A stretch of DNA of 14,509 nt from 2-02-FULL-45-10 sp964478235 (GCA_964478235.1 CAYZGX010000012.1:1-14509); one strand, 5' to 3'; positions 7,107-13,774 are shown, counted from the first letter of the stretch. Notes: generated by a model from the sequence alone, not told the origin. A program made the numbers and translations.

Positions 7107-8282
7107 TTATTTTGTGACTAATTTTAGGGCTTTGGTAATGGCCATCACCGTGGTATCGATCATTTGTTTCGTTGTCGACCGGCCGAGTGAGAATCGCACA
7201 CTCGAGAGTATCTCCCCCTCACTTCGCCCAATCGCTTTGAGGACATGCGACGGCTCACGCGATACCGCTGTGCAGGCCGATCCGGTGGAGCAGGCCACGC
7301 CGAGACTGTCTAGATAAATCACCAGCGCTTCGCCATCAACTCCCGGAAAAATAACATTGAGGTTGTTGGGTAGACGACTCTCCCCTACCGCCGGACCGTT
7401 CATCGTGACACCCGGTACTTTTTTACTCAGATTTTTCCAGAAATAGCTTGTGAGCTGAGTTAGTCTTTTTGTTTCTTTACTTTTTTGTTTCAAAGCGAGC
7501 GCAAGCGCTGTAGCCAAACCAACTGCCCCCGGAATATTCTCCGTGCCAGCTCTGACTCCTCGCTCTTGGCTCCCGCCATACATCAGCGGGGTTAGCGTCA
7601 CCCCTCGACGAACATACAAGAACCCAGTGCCTTTTGGTCCATAGATCTTTCCACCATTCACCGTCATAAGGTCAACGTGTAGTTTTTCCACGTCCAGCTC
7701 CAAATACTGCGGAGCTTGAGCAGCATCAGTGTGAAATAATGGAAAACTGGTTTTGTGTTCTTTGCGATAGCGCAAAATCCCTCGTCCGATATCGGCAATT
7801 GGAAAAATTGTGCCAATTTCGTTATTAGCATACATCACCGACACCACAATAGTATCTGGGCGAATCGCCTGCAAAACATCTTGTGCTCGAACATTGCCTT
7901 CGGTATCAACCGGCACCACCGTCACTTCAAAACCTTCTTTGGCGAGTGCTTCGGCCGAATACAAAACAGCGTGATGCTCTACGGCGGTTACCACAATATG
8001 CTTCCCTTTCTTCTTATTTGCCCGAGCTGCTCCGAGAATAGCGAGATTATCTGACTCAGTACCACCACTGGTAAATACAATCGTATCTGGCTGCGCCCGA
8101 AGACAATCGGCAATACTTTGCCGTGCTTGACTAAGCGCCTTATTGGCCACCAACGCTTCTTTATAGAGAGCTGATGGGTTGCCGTAGTGAGCGCTAAAAT
8201 ACGGCGACATAGCCTTGAGGACGCCTGGATCAAGTGGTGTCGTCGCTGCGTTATCCAAATAAATTGTTTTTTGGCTAGCCAT
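7107..8282 (-). CDS. Cysteine desulfurase (NifS/IscS class)
   Basis: PLP enzyme that takes sulfur from cysteine as an enzyme-bound persulfide (391 aa). Visible features are YLDNAATTP at 8-16, the cofactor-stacking His in AVEHHA (103-104), D186 and Q189 in HTDAAQA, the Schiff-base lysine K212 in NGGKIYGPKG, and the catalytic cysteine C337 in STGSACT with the following EPSHVL. The usual SxHK before the lysine is NGGK here, and there is an additional cysteine, C331, six residues before the catalytic one. The length and the SGSACT loop indicate class I (IscS/NifS) and not SufS. No iscU, sufBCD or other Fe-S scaffold gene is adjacent, so supplying sulfur for tRNA thiolation is a plausible role (inference). 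It is the last gene of the proS operon, 1 base after the exonuclease. Confidence 0.95.
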   Translation of the reverse strand: MASQKTIYLDNAATTPLDPGVLKAMSPYFSAHYGNPSALYKEALVANKALSQARQSIADCLRAQPDTIVFTSGGTESDNLAILGAARANKKKGKHIVVTAVEHHAVLYSAEALAKEGFEVTVVPVDTEGNVRAQDVLQAIRPDTIVVSVMYANNEIGTIFPIADIGRGILRYRKEHKTSFPLFHTDAAQAPQYLELDVEKLHVDLMTVNGGKIYGPKGTGFLYVRRGVTLTPLMYGGSQERGVRAGTENIPGAVGLATALALALKQKSKETKRLTQLTSYFWKNLSKKVPGVTMNGPAVGESRLPNNLNVIFPGVDGEALVIYLDSLGVACSTGSACTAVSREPSHVLKAIGRSEGEILSSVRFSLGRSTTKQMIDTTVMAITKALKLVTK

Positions 8283-8283
8283 A

Positions 8284-8871
8284 CTAAAAAGGCAGGGTCA
8301 AATTAATACTCTTCTTAACTGTCGCGGCCACTTCAGCTGGATAGCTGAAGTCCACACGAAACGGTAGAATCTCTCCAGTGAGCGAACTATAGAATAGTTG
8401 GTGGTTTTGTTTTCCAAAATCGTAGATTTCTTTGGTGACACGAACATCCTGCTCACAATACTCTTTGATCTCTTTAATTTTTCCTTCTTTCCACCAACGA
8501 ATCGCTTGCAGACCTTCGGCGCTTTTTTGGACATTATCCAAAGTGGCTTTGGCAATACTATCGAGCTTGAGGCGAATCCCCAAACTTTCTTTGACCGATT
8601 TCATAATATCCAGATAATGAAACTGCAACAAATCACCTGGATAATAGTTATTCATCACTGGCAAGTCAAAGTGTTCGATGTTGTAGCCAATCAGACGATC
8701 AGCTTTTTCTAAAATTGGCCACAGCTTGCCGAGCTCGTGTTCTTCAAAACTGGTGTACGTATCGGTCGTATACTGATAAATGGAAACGCACGATATTTTG
8801 AGCTTGGTAAAATCGTTATCAACGTCAGCAAACGTATTCTGGGTTTCAATATCAAAAACAATTTCGTTCAT
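8284..8871 (-). CDS. DEDDy-type 3'-5' exonuclease (RNase H-like fold)
   Basis: Predicted 3'-5' exonuclease of the DnaQ/RNase H-like superfamily (195 aa). The three exo motifs are clear: FDIET with D7 and E9; GYNIEHFD with D69; and Y138-C-E-Q-D142, the Y-x3-D form that defines the DEDDy subgroup. The region around YLDIMKS and LDSIAKA matches the predicted exonuclease family (YprB-like RNase_H_2) and not the DNA polymerase III epsilon subunit. It stands alone without polymerase or helicase domains, so the substrate (RNA or DNA) cannot be told from sequence. It lies 2 bases after the glutaredoxin gene and 1 base before the desulfurase gene. Confidence 0.88.
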   Translation of the reverse strand: MNEIVFDIETQNTFADVDNDFTKLKISCVSIYQYTTDTYTSFEEHELGKLWPILEKADRLIGYNIEHFDLPVMNNYYPGDLLQFHYLDIMKSVKESLGIRLKLDSIAKATLDNVQKSAEGLQAIRWWKEGKIKEIKEYCEQDVRVTKEIYDFGKQNHQLFYSSLTGEILPFRVDFSYPAEVAATVKKSINLTLPF

Positions 8872-8873
8872 AC

Positions 8874-9110
8874 TTACAAAAGGTGCAATACTTCAGTTAA
8901 TCTGTCTTGGTTAAAGCCAATAATAATCTCCCCATCAATATCAATGACTGGCACTCCCATCTGGCCGGATTTTTCTACCATTTCATTAGCTTTGGTTTCG
9001 TTGGTGCTGACATCAACATCGGTGAAGGCGACACCTTTGGCAGTTAAAAAATCTTTGGTTTTGTGACACCACGGACAGGTTGGCGTGGAATAGACGGTAA
9101 CGACGGACAT
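8874..9110 (-). CDS. Glutaredoxin-like thiol-disulfide oxidoreductase
   Basis: Small thioredoxin-fold protein (78 aa), the length of NrdH/glutaredoxin proteins. The redox motif is C12-P-W-C15 near the N terminus, the conserved cis-Pro is P54 in MGVPVI, and the C-terminal GF-NQDRL segment corresponds to the GG/GF-x(2)-D glutathione or thioredoxin contact region. CPWC is typical of this Grx/NrdH-like subgroup; whether it is reduced by glutathione or thioredoxin reductase cannot be decided here. It lies 1 base after the nucleotidyltransferase stop and 2 bases before the exonuclease stop-proximal start, within the proS operon. No Shine-Dalgarno sequence is visible. Confidence 0.93.
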   Translation of the reverse strand: MSVVTVYSTPTCPWCHKTKDFLTAKGVAFTDVDVSTNETKANEMVEKSGQMGVPVIDIDGEIIIGFNQDRLTEVLHLL

Positions 9111-9111
9111 A

Positions 9112-9909
9112 TTAATACATCATAACTGGAAAAACAGTGCGGGCAATCATTTTTTTCTGCTCGCCCCACTTTTCCGGATGAATGAGACATGTATAAAGTT
9201 GAGTAATCAGCATTGTATCAGGATTCTTCAATAAAAACAATGTATCTTTTTTACGGAGAAAAAAGAAGTTATACCATAGATACATTCGCCAATTGAATCG
9301 CATCTTCGGACGATAGTCTTCTACTATAGTCTGCAATTCTTTTTCTACAAGCGGCAGTACTTCTACTGTATTGATCGAAGTGTGCTCCAACTTAGCCAAA
9401 AGCACCTGCCGAAGCATTGGAAACCGTTTCAGATAATACTCCCCCTGAAGACGCTCCACGAGAGACGCTCGCTCGAGCTCCCCGGCAGTGAGATGAAAAG
9501 CAATTTGGTGAGCAGATTTTTTAAGATATTCCTCTGAGCGTTGCTCTCGCGCTAAACAAAAATAGTACAGAGCAATTTTGAGAGACATCGCCTGCTCACT
9601 CCCCCGCCCGGCATTGACCAGCACCCGGCGCCCCCGTACATCTATCCCTTCAATCGTATACAGCCCCAGGCGAAGACAGATCGTCGGCACAAGCATAACA
9701 CTGACGCCAACTGGTTTTATTGTCTGATACCGGCGCAAAGCACGCGCTACCTTGAACATTTGCCATGTCGGCACAACAGCATACAGATCAAGATCGCTCC
9801 CCGTCCGAGCAATACCATAAAAATAACTACCTCCCACAAGCACACGGGCTTCTGGGAGGAGGTCTTGGAGTTTCTGGTGGGTGCCAGCGATAAACTCCTG
9901 AGTAAACAT
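9112..9909 (-). CDS. Nucleotidyltransferase-fold protein of unknown substrate
   Basis: A 265-aa protein with the polymerase-beta-type nucleotidyltransferase signature near its N terminus: G26-G-S28, then Y31-G and S38-D39-L-D41, fitting hG[GS]...[D]h[D]. After this the sequence is mostly helical and rich in Arg/Lys (about 105-265), with an aromatic cluster WRMYLWYNFFF near 227-237. The third acidic residue expected on the next strand is not obvious (KPVGVSVMLVP), so either an acid elsewhere (for example in TIEGID) takes its place or catalysis is impaired. The substrate is unknown; candidates include tRNA, small molecules or a partner protein. It sits 9 bases after proS and 1 base before the glutaredoxin gene. 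Confidence 0.75.
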   Translation of the reverse strand: MFTQEFIAGTHQKLQDLLPEARVLVGGSYFYGIARTGSDLDLYAVVPTWQMFKVARALRRYQTIKPVGVSVMLVPTICLRLGLYTIEGIDVRGRRVLVNAGRGSEQAMSLKIALYYFCLAREQRSEEYLKKSAHQIAFHLTAGELERASLVERLQGEYYLKRFPMLRQVLLAKLEHTSINTVEVLPLVEKELQTIVEDYRPKMRFNWRMYLWYNFFFLRKKDTLFLLKNPDTMLITQLYTCLIHPEKWGEQKKMIARTVFPVMMY

Positions 9910-9918
9910 ACGATGAGG

Positions 9919-11157
9919 TTAGATAACCTGACTGAGAACTTGAGTGATTGGAACTAAGCGAGCACCAGCTTCGCTTCGCTTCTTGAATTCAACACTTTTT
10001 TCAGCAATCGTTTTTTTGGAAATAACTAGACGGTATGGGATACCAATCAGATCAGCATCGGAAAGCTTTTCTCCCGCACTCGCCTTCTCGCGATCATCAA
10101 ACAACACTTCAATATTTTTAGCCTGGAGATCAGTATAGAGCTGATTAGCCACCTTTTGCACTTCTTCATCAGCGCCAAGGCTCACCAAATGTACGCGGAA
10201 CGGCGCAATCGCCTCTGGCCACATAATACCTTTATCATCGTGGAAGATTTCGGCAATTGTCCCCATCAAACGCGATGGGCCAATACCATAACACCCCATG
10301 ATCACCGGCTGATCTTTTCCACCAGCATCTTTGAATTTAAATTTGAAAGCATCCGAGAAACGAGTCATCAACTTGAAGATATTACCAACTTCAATTGCTT
10401 TCTTTTCTACCAAATCAACATTCATACATTTCGGACAACTATTTTGTTCCGAGACAATTTCTTTGTTCACCGCAATACGACATTTTTCACAGACATAAAT
10501 GGTGTCTTCGCCGATTGGTGAGAGCGCTTGAAATTCATGAGAATATTTACTAAACGCTCCACCCGAGGCAAAAGTGAGAAGTGTGAGCTCTCCAAGACCA
10601 AGACGAGCGTAGACTTTGAAATATGCCTCAGTCATTTTTTCATAATAAGCGTTCAAATCTTCTTCGGTGGTATGGAAAGAATACAAATCTTTCATATTAA
10701 ATTCACGCCCACGAAGGAGGCCTGATTTAGCTCGGCCTTCGTTACGAAACTTGTTTTGAATCTGATACACCGCTACTGGTAAATCACGGTATGAAAAAGT
10801 GTAGCCTTGCACCAGTGGAGTGACAATTTCTTCATGTGTTGGGTTGAGCACAGCCTTTTTACCGCCCTCAACTTCCAAATGAAACAAAACATCCATCTCG
10901 TCGCGACCAGTGGTGAGATAGTTATCAAGCTGAGTCAAAGCTGGCATGAGGATTTCTTGCCCACCCACCGCGTTCATTTCTTGACGAACAATCCCTTGGA
11001 TTTTGGTGAGGACGCGCAAACCTAATGGCAAGTAGTTATACACCCCGGCCATTTGTTTATTAATAAACCCGCCTTGGGTCAACAATTTCGCGTTGACGCT
11101 TTCAGCATCGGCTGGAACTGATTTCGTTGTTTTTCCAAAAAGTGCGCTATAGAGCAT
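9919..11157 (-). CDS. proS: Prolyl-tRNA synthetase, short form without editing domain
   Basis: Class II synthetase charging tRNA-Pro (412 aa). It has the bacterial-type N terminus (LFGKT, VPADAES, AGVYNYLPLG), motif 2 with FRNEGRAKSGLLRGREFNMKD (about 137-156), motif 3 GCYGIGPSRLM (288-298) and a C-terminal anticodon-binding domain (about 318-410). Typical bacterial ProRS has about 570 residues with a 180-residue editing insertion between motifs 2 and 3. Here that place holds about 75 residues including a zinc-ribbon-like pair C223-x2-C226 and C241-x2-C244. No cis-editing of mischarged Ala-tRNA-Pro is expected from this protein. I chose the ATG at 11157; an in-frame GTG three codons upstream is possible. 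First gene of its operon, with a promoter 30 bases upstream. Confidence 0.96.
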   Translation of the reverse strand: MLYSALFGKTTKSVPADAESVNAKLLTQGGFINKQMAGVYNYLPLGLRVLTKIQGIVRQEMNAVGGQEILMPALTQLDNYLTTGRDEMDVLFHLEVEGGKKAVLNPTHEEIVTPLVQGYTFSYRDLPVAVYQIQNKFRNEGRAKSGLLRGREFNMKDLYSFHTTEEDLNAYYEKMTEAYFKVYARLGLGELTLLTFASGGAFSKYSHEFQALSPIGEDTIYVCEKCRIAVNKEIVSEQNSCPKCMNVDLVEKKAIEVGNIFKLMTRFSDAFKFKFKDAGGKDQPVIMGCYGIGPSRLMGTIAEIFHDDKGIMWPEAIAPFRVHLVSLGADEEVQKVANQLYTDLQAKNIEVLFDDREKASAGEKLSDADLIGIPYRLVISKKTIAEKSVEFKKRSEAGARLVPITQVLSQVI

Positions 11158-11186
11158 ACCGTACACAAAAAGTAATGAATGTGGTG

Positions 11187-11216
11187 ATTATAGAAGAAGA
11201 CGACTATACTTGTCAA
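11187..11216 (-). promoter_or_regulatory. Sigma70-like promoter of the proS operon
   Basis: On the minus strand, a perfect TTGACA (11211-11216) and a perfect TATAAT (11187-11192) are separated by 18 bases. The -35 overlaps the uppP stop codon. The start is expected near 11180, leaving a leader of about 23 bases. Confidence 0.85.
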
Positions 11217-11989
11217 AGCGAAACAACGGCAAAAAAGATCAGTGCAATAACAATCCGATAGACCCCGAAACCAATGAAGGTGTGGTCTTTAATATATTTG
11301 AGAAGCCAGGTAATACTCCCATAGGCCACCACAAAGGCCACCACAAAGCCGAGAGCCAGAGTCATAAAGCCGTCGCTTGAAATACTGCCAGCGCTTTTGA
11401 CAAGATCAAGCCCACTCGCCGCAAGCATGGTTGGAATAGCGAGAAGAAAGGAAAACTCCACCGCTGCCGAGCGCTTGTAGCCAAGAAGCATGGCGCCGAT
11501 AATCGTCGCTGCCGAGCGAGACACGCCAGGCACAATAGCAACAGACTGAATCACCCCAATCAGGAGCGCGTGGTTGTAGCTCAACATTTCAAGCTCTCTC
11601 CCCTGCCCGTCTCGTTGTTTCTGATACAACTCAAAAGCAACCAAGACAACACCACCAATCAGGAGCGACCAGGCAACAATTGTCGCATTACCAAGGAAAT
11701 ACTGTTTGGCAAATTTGTAGAGCAGAAGTCCAATCACTCCAACAGGGATAAAGGCCACAACAAGACGCTGTAGTTGCTCCCGATTAATAAGCAGGCGCTT
11801 TGCATAGAGCATGACCACTGCCATAATCGCCCCGAGCTGAATAACAATTTCAAAAGTCTTCAAAAAATCAGTTTCGGGAATAGCCAGCAGCCGAGCTGTC
11901 AGAATCATATGCCCGGTGGAGGAAATAGGTAAAAATTCGGTTACCCCTTCAACAACACCAAGAATAATTGTTTGTAGCGTGGTCAACAT
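11213..11989 (-). CDS. uppP: Undecaprenyl-diphosphatase UppP (BacA)
   Basis: Integral membrane phosphatase that recycles undecaprenyl diphosphate to the monophosphate carrier used for peptidoglycan and other envelope polymers; overexpression gives bacitracin resistance in other bacteria. The 258-aa product has about eight hydrophobic segments and both signature motifs: EGVTEFLPISSTGH (14-27), with the catalytic acids and Ser/His, and PGVSRSAATI near 153-162 with the essential Arg. Length is close to the family norm of about 265-275. The ATG at 11989 gives the standard N terminus MLTTLQTIILGVVEG. The start codon lies only a few bases after a terminator-like hairpin, and I see no convincing promoter, so expression may depend on read-through from the lipoprotein gene. 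Confidence 0.97.
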   Translation of the reverse strand: MLTTLQTIILGVVEGVTEFLPISSTGHMILTARLLAIPETDFLKTFEIVIQLGAIMAVVMLYAKRLLINREQLQRLVVAFIPVGVIGLLLYKFAKQYFLGNATIVAWSLLIGGVVLVAFELYQKQRDGQGRELEMLSYNHALLIGVIQSVAIVPGVSRSAATIIGAMLLGYKRSAAVEFSFLLAIPTMLAASGLDLVKSAGSISSDGFMTLALGFVVAFVVAYGSITWLLKYIKDHTFIGFGVYRIVIALIFFAVVSL

Positions 11990-11995
11990 AAGACG

Positions 11996-12021
11996 AAAAA
12001 CCGCGTGGGAGCGCGGCTTTT
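11996..12021 (-). terminator. Terminator-like hairpin between lipoprotein gene and uppP
   Basis: On the minus strand, AAAAGCCGCG pairs with CGCGGTTTTT (10 bp with one G-U pair, 6-base loop), so the stem itself ends in the T run. It begins 13 bases after the lipoprotein stop codon and ends 6 bases before the uppP ATG. Confidence 0.8.
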
Positions 12022-12034
12022 AGTTTGAAGTAGT

Positions 12035-12514
12035 TTATAATTGGACTTTTAATTCACCGCTACCACCGCCGTCACAGGTGATATAACTCGAGCCTGCGGT
12101 CGAAGCTGTTACAATCACGAAAGAATAGGGAGCGAGACGGAAGGTTTTTTTATCAGCCACGATAGTGTGAGCTTTGGCATCGCGGTTATCTAGCATGAAG
12201 GCTGCGCCTTTTTTCACTCCGATAACCCCCGGAGTAGCTCGACAGTCGTTGAATTGGATCAAACCTTTGCCGCGATAGAGATCAAGCGCCTGAGCATAGG
12301 TGAGAGCTTTTGGAGCAGGTTTAGCTGGAGCAGTTGTTGCTGGCTTGGTAGCACTGCCGCCTCCAGTGGTTGGAGCAGTCGCACCTGTTGTGGAGCTTGG
12401 AGCGGTGTTGATTTGATCTGGCACATTTGGCACTACCTTTGGAGTAGTGGAACACCCGGCACCAACGAGGAGTAGGCCGCCAACCAACGAACTAACAAAT
12501 AACGATGAACGCAT
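12035..12514 (-). CDS. Predicted lipoprotein with degenerate cupredoxin-like domain
   Basis: A 159-aa exported protein. Residues 1-21 form a lipoprotein signal (MRSS, hydrophobic core, VGAGC) with C21 as the lipidated cysteine; Gly at -3 is a slightly unusual lipobox. Residues 22-70 are a Thr/Ala/Pro/Gly-rich linker. The globular part (about 71-159) ends in a beta-rich pattern like cupredoxins: H116 in AKAHTIV stands at the first copper His position and C147 in YITCDGGGSGELKV at the copper Cys position, but the His expected shortly after the Cys is replaced by a Gly stretch and no Met ligand is seen. C91 in FNDCRATPG could form a disulfide with C147. Copper binding is therefore doubtful. It lies 29 bases after bcp, with which it is probably cotranscribed. 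Confidence 0.8.
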   Translation of the reverse strand: MRSSLFVSSLVGGLLLVGAGCSTTPKVVPNVPDQINTAPSSTTGATAPTTGGGSATKPATTAPAKPAPKALTYAQALDLYRGKGLIQFNDCRATPGVIGVKKGAAFMLDNRDAKAHTIVADKKTFRLAPYSFVIVTASTAGSSYITCDGGGSGELKVQL

Positions 12515-12543
12515 AAAAATATTCTAAAAGTAATACTAGTAGG

Positions 12544-13017
12544 TTAGCACATTTTAGCTAAATCAGCAAGGACTTCGTCAGCGTGTGTTGCTGGCTTTAC
12601 TTTCTCATACACCTTGGCAATTTTTCCTTGTGGATCAATCAAAAATGAAACACGCTTCGTGCCAATATACTCCAGCCCCATAAATTTTTTCTTTCCCCAC
12701 ACACCATAAGCCTCAACAACAGTTTTGTCAGCGTCAGCGAGAAGTGTAAATGGCAAGTCGTATTTTTTAACAAACTTGGCATGACTTTTTTCAGAATCAA
12801 CACTGACCCCGAGCACAACGCAAGAAAGTTTTTTAAAAGCCGGGAGGTTGTCTCTGAGCGCACAGGCTTCTTTGGTACAACCAGGGGTGTCGTCTTTTGG
12901 ATAAAAATACAAGAGCACCCACTGGCCACTATACTGGGCCAGGGTATGTTTTTGACCAGTTTCGTCTGACAAGCTGAAATCGGGGGCTTTTGAGCCCAGG
13001 GCGGGTAGTTGGGACAT
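12544..13017 (-). CDS. bcp: Peroxiredoxin Bcp (thioredoxin-dependent thiol peroxidase)
   Basis: Bcp/PrxQ-type peroxiredoxin reducing hydrogen peroxide and organic hydroperoxides in the cytoplasm (157 aa, normal length). The active-site segment PKDDTPGCTKEACALRD holds the peroxidatic cysteine C47 and, five residues later, the resolving cysteine C52, the typical atypical-2-Cys arrangement of this subgroup. T44, P45 and the Arg in GTKRVSFLID complete the active site. The start MSQLPALGSKAPDFSL fits the family. It needs an external thioredoxin- or glutaredoxin-type reductant; a glutaredoxin-like protein is encoded in the window at 8874-9110. A possible extended -10 element lies upstream at 13041-13049. 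Confidence 0.97.
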   Translation of the reverse strand: MSQLPALGSKAPDFSLSDETGQKHTLAQYSGQWVLLYFYPKDDTPGCTKEACALRDNLPAFKKLSCVVLGVSVDSEKSHAKFVKKYDLPFTLLADADKTVVEAYGVWGKKKFMGLEYIGTKRVSFLIDPQGKIAKVYEKVKPATHADEVLADLAKMC

Positions 13018-13040
13018 ATATAAGGAAGGTTAGTGAAGGT

Positions 13041-13049
13041 AGTCTAGCA
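13041..13049 (-). promoter_or_regulatory. Possible extended -10 promoter of bcp
   Basis: On the minus strand, TGCTAGACT fits an extended -10 (TGn plus TAGACT), about 24 bases before the bcp start codon. The -35 region is poor. Confidence 0.4.
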
Positions 13050-13088
13050 CCATAGAGAGCAAAAAGCTACCCCGGAACCGGCTCAAAC

Positions 13089-13144
13089 TTGCTTTTTTTC
13101 TTCTTTTAGTATATACTGGTTTTCACCTACCTCTATAGTATAAT
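13089..13144 (+). promoter_or_regulatory. Promoter region of the 43-aa basic protein gene
   Basis: Two overlapping solutions are visible. TTGCTT (13089-13094) with TATACT (13112-13117), 17 bases apart, would start near 13124 and give a leader of about 30 bases. A perfect TATAAT at 13139-13144 without a good -35 would start near 13151, making the message leaderless. No Shine-Dalgarno sequence exists for either. Confidence 0.6.
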
Positions 13145-13153
13145 CTTCTTACT

Positions 13154-13285
13154 ATGAACACAGCTCTTAAAGCGCGTCTCAAACACGCCAAAAAGAACAC
13201 CAAGAAAGGCAAATCCTTGGCCAATATCACCAAGAAATTCCGCCGCAACAACTATTGGACCAAACCAAAGTCGTTGAACAAGTAA
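13154..13285 (+). CDS. Small very basic protein (43 aa)
   Basis: The only plus-strand protein gene in the window. The reading frame ATG to TAA encodes MNTALKARLKHAKKNTKKGK, then SLANITKKFRRNNYWTKPKSLNK. About 17 of 43 residues are Lys, Arg or His and there is no acidic residue, so the protein should bind nucleic acid; a small ribosome-associated or RNA-binding role fits but I cannot match it to a named ribosomal protein. Support for it being real: a promoter region upstream, a perfect intrinsic terminator 6 bases after the stop codon, GC-ending codons common among its Lys/Asn/Arg codons, and no competing gene on the other strand. The start codon has no Shine-Dalgarno sequence. Confidence 0.75.
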   Translation: MNTALKARLKHAKKNTKKGKSLANITKKFRRNNYWTKPKSLNK

Positions 13286-13290
13286 TACTA

Positions 13291-13321
13291 AAAATCCTGA
13301 CCAAATGGTCAGGATTTTTTT
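13291..13321. terminator. Bidirectional intrinsic terminator between convergent genes
   Basis: AAAATCCTGACC pairs perfectly with GGTCAGGATTTT (12 bp, AAAT loop), followed by a T run on the plus strand and preceded by an A run that becomes the T run on the minus strand. It serves the 43-aa gene and, 5 bases past its stop codon, the convergent coiled-coil gene. Confidence 0.9.
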
Positions 13322-13325
13322 ATGC

Positions 13326-13676
13326 TTAGGTTTTCTTGAACTTCACTGAGAAGAGTGGTTCGTATTTGTTATCGTATTCATCAACCACTTCTACTGTCTC
13401 CCCTTTCATAAGTTTGGTGAGAGCAGCGTCGCTCAGGAGCTCAGCGTCGCCAGCGAGATCAATAGCGAGATCATCGAGCTTGGTGAGCTCACTAGAAAAT
13501 TGTTGTTTGATAGACCCTTCAATCTGTTTTTTCTTTTCACGGAGGGTTTTGAGCTTGTCGTTGATCTCTTTGTATTCAAGAGAAGTTTCCAAGGCGTCTT
13601 TGTAGGCTGAGCGGATATCTTTTTGTTTCTTTTTTGCTTCGTTGATGCGGTTGAAAATTTCTTGGACTGACGTCAT
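13326..13676 (-). CDS. Unknown coiled-coil protein (116 aa)
   Basis: A soluble, strongly charged protein that I do not recognise. Residues about 1-60 are predicted helical with heptad-like spacing (VQEIFNRINEAKKKQKDIRSAYKDALE, then LKTLREKKKQIEGSI), consistent with an antiparallel coiled-coil hairpin. Residues 61-95 continue helical and acidic (ELTKLDDLAIDLAGDAELLSDAALTKLMKGE), and the C terminus is a short beta-like tail ending LFSVKFKKT. There is no signal peptide and no cysteine. I chose the ATG at 13676 (MTSVQEIF), as an extended -10 promoter lies just upstream; longer readings would begin upstream of that promoter. Monocistronic, with its own promoter and the shared terminator. Confidence 0.75.
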   Translation of the reverse strand: MTSVQEIFNRINEAKKKQKDIRSAYKDALETSLEYKEINDKLKTLREKKKQIEGSIKQQFSSELTKLDDLAIDLAGDAELLSDAALTKLMKGETVEVVDEYDNKYEPLFSVKFKKT

Positions 13677-13704
13677 AGGAAATAGAAAAAATAAAAGCTG
13701 AATT

Positions 13705-13713
13705 AGTATAGCA
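13705..13713 (-). promoter_or_regulatory. Extended -10 promoter of the coiled-coil gene
   Basis: On the minus strand, TGCTATACT is an extended -10 (TGn plus TATACT). The -35 region is only a T-rich stretch. The start would be near 13698, about 22 bases before the ATG at 13676. Confidence 0.6.
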
Positions 13714-13774
13714 CACCCTGAAAAAATAAAAAACAACGTCTGTGCGTTGCCTTGAAAAATTGAGTAGTAGTGGG

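Noticed and set aside
13066..13085. Short inverted repeat CCGG-AA-CCGG upstream of bcp.
   Set aside because: Only 4 bp per arm; too short to support a hairpin or operator.
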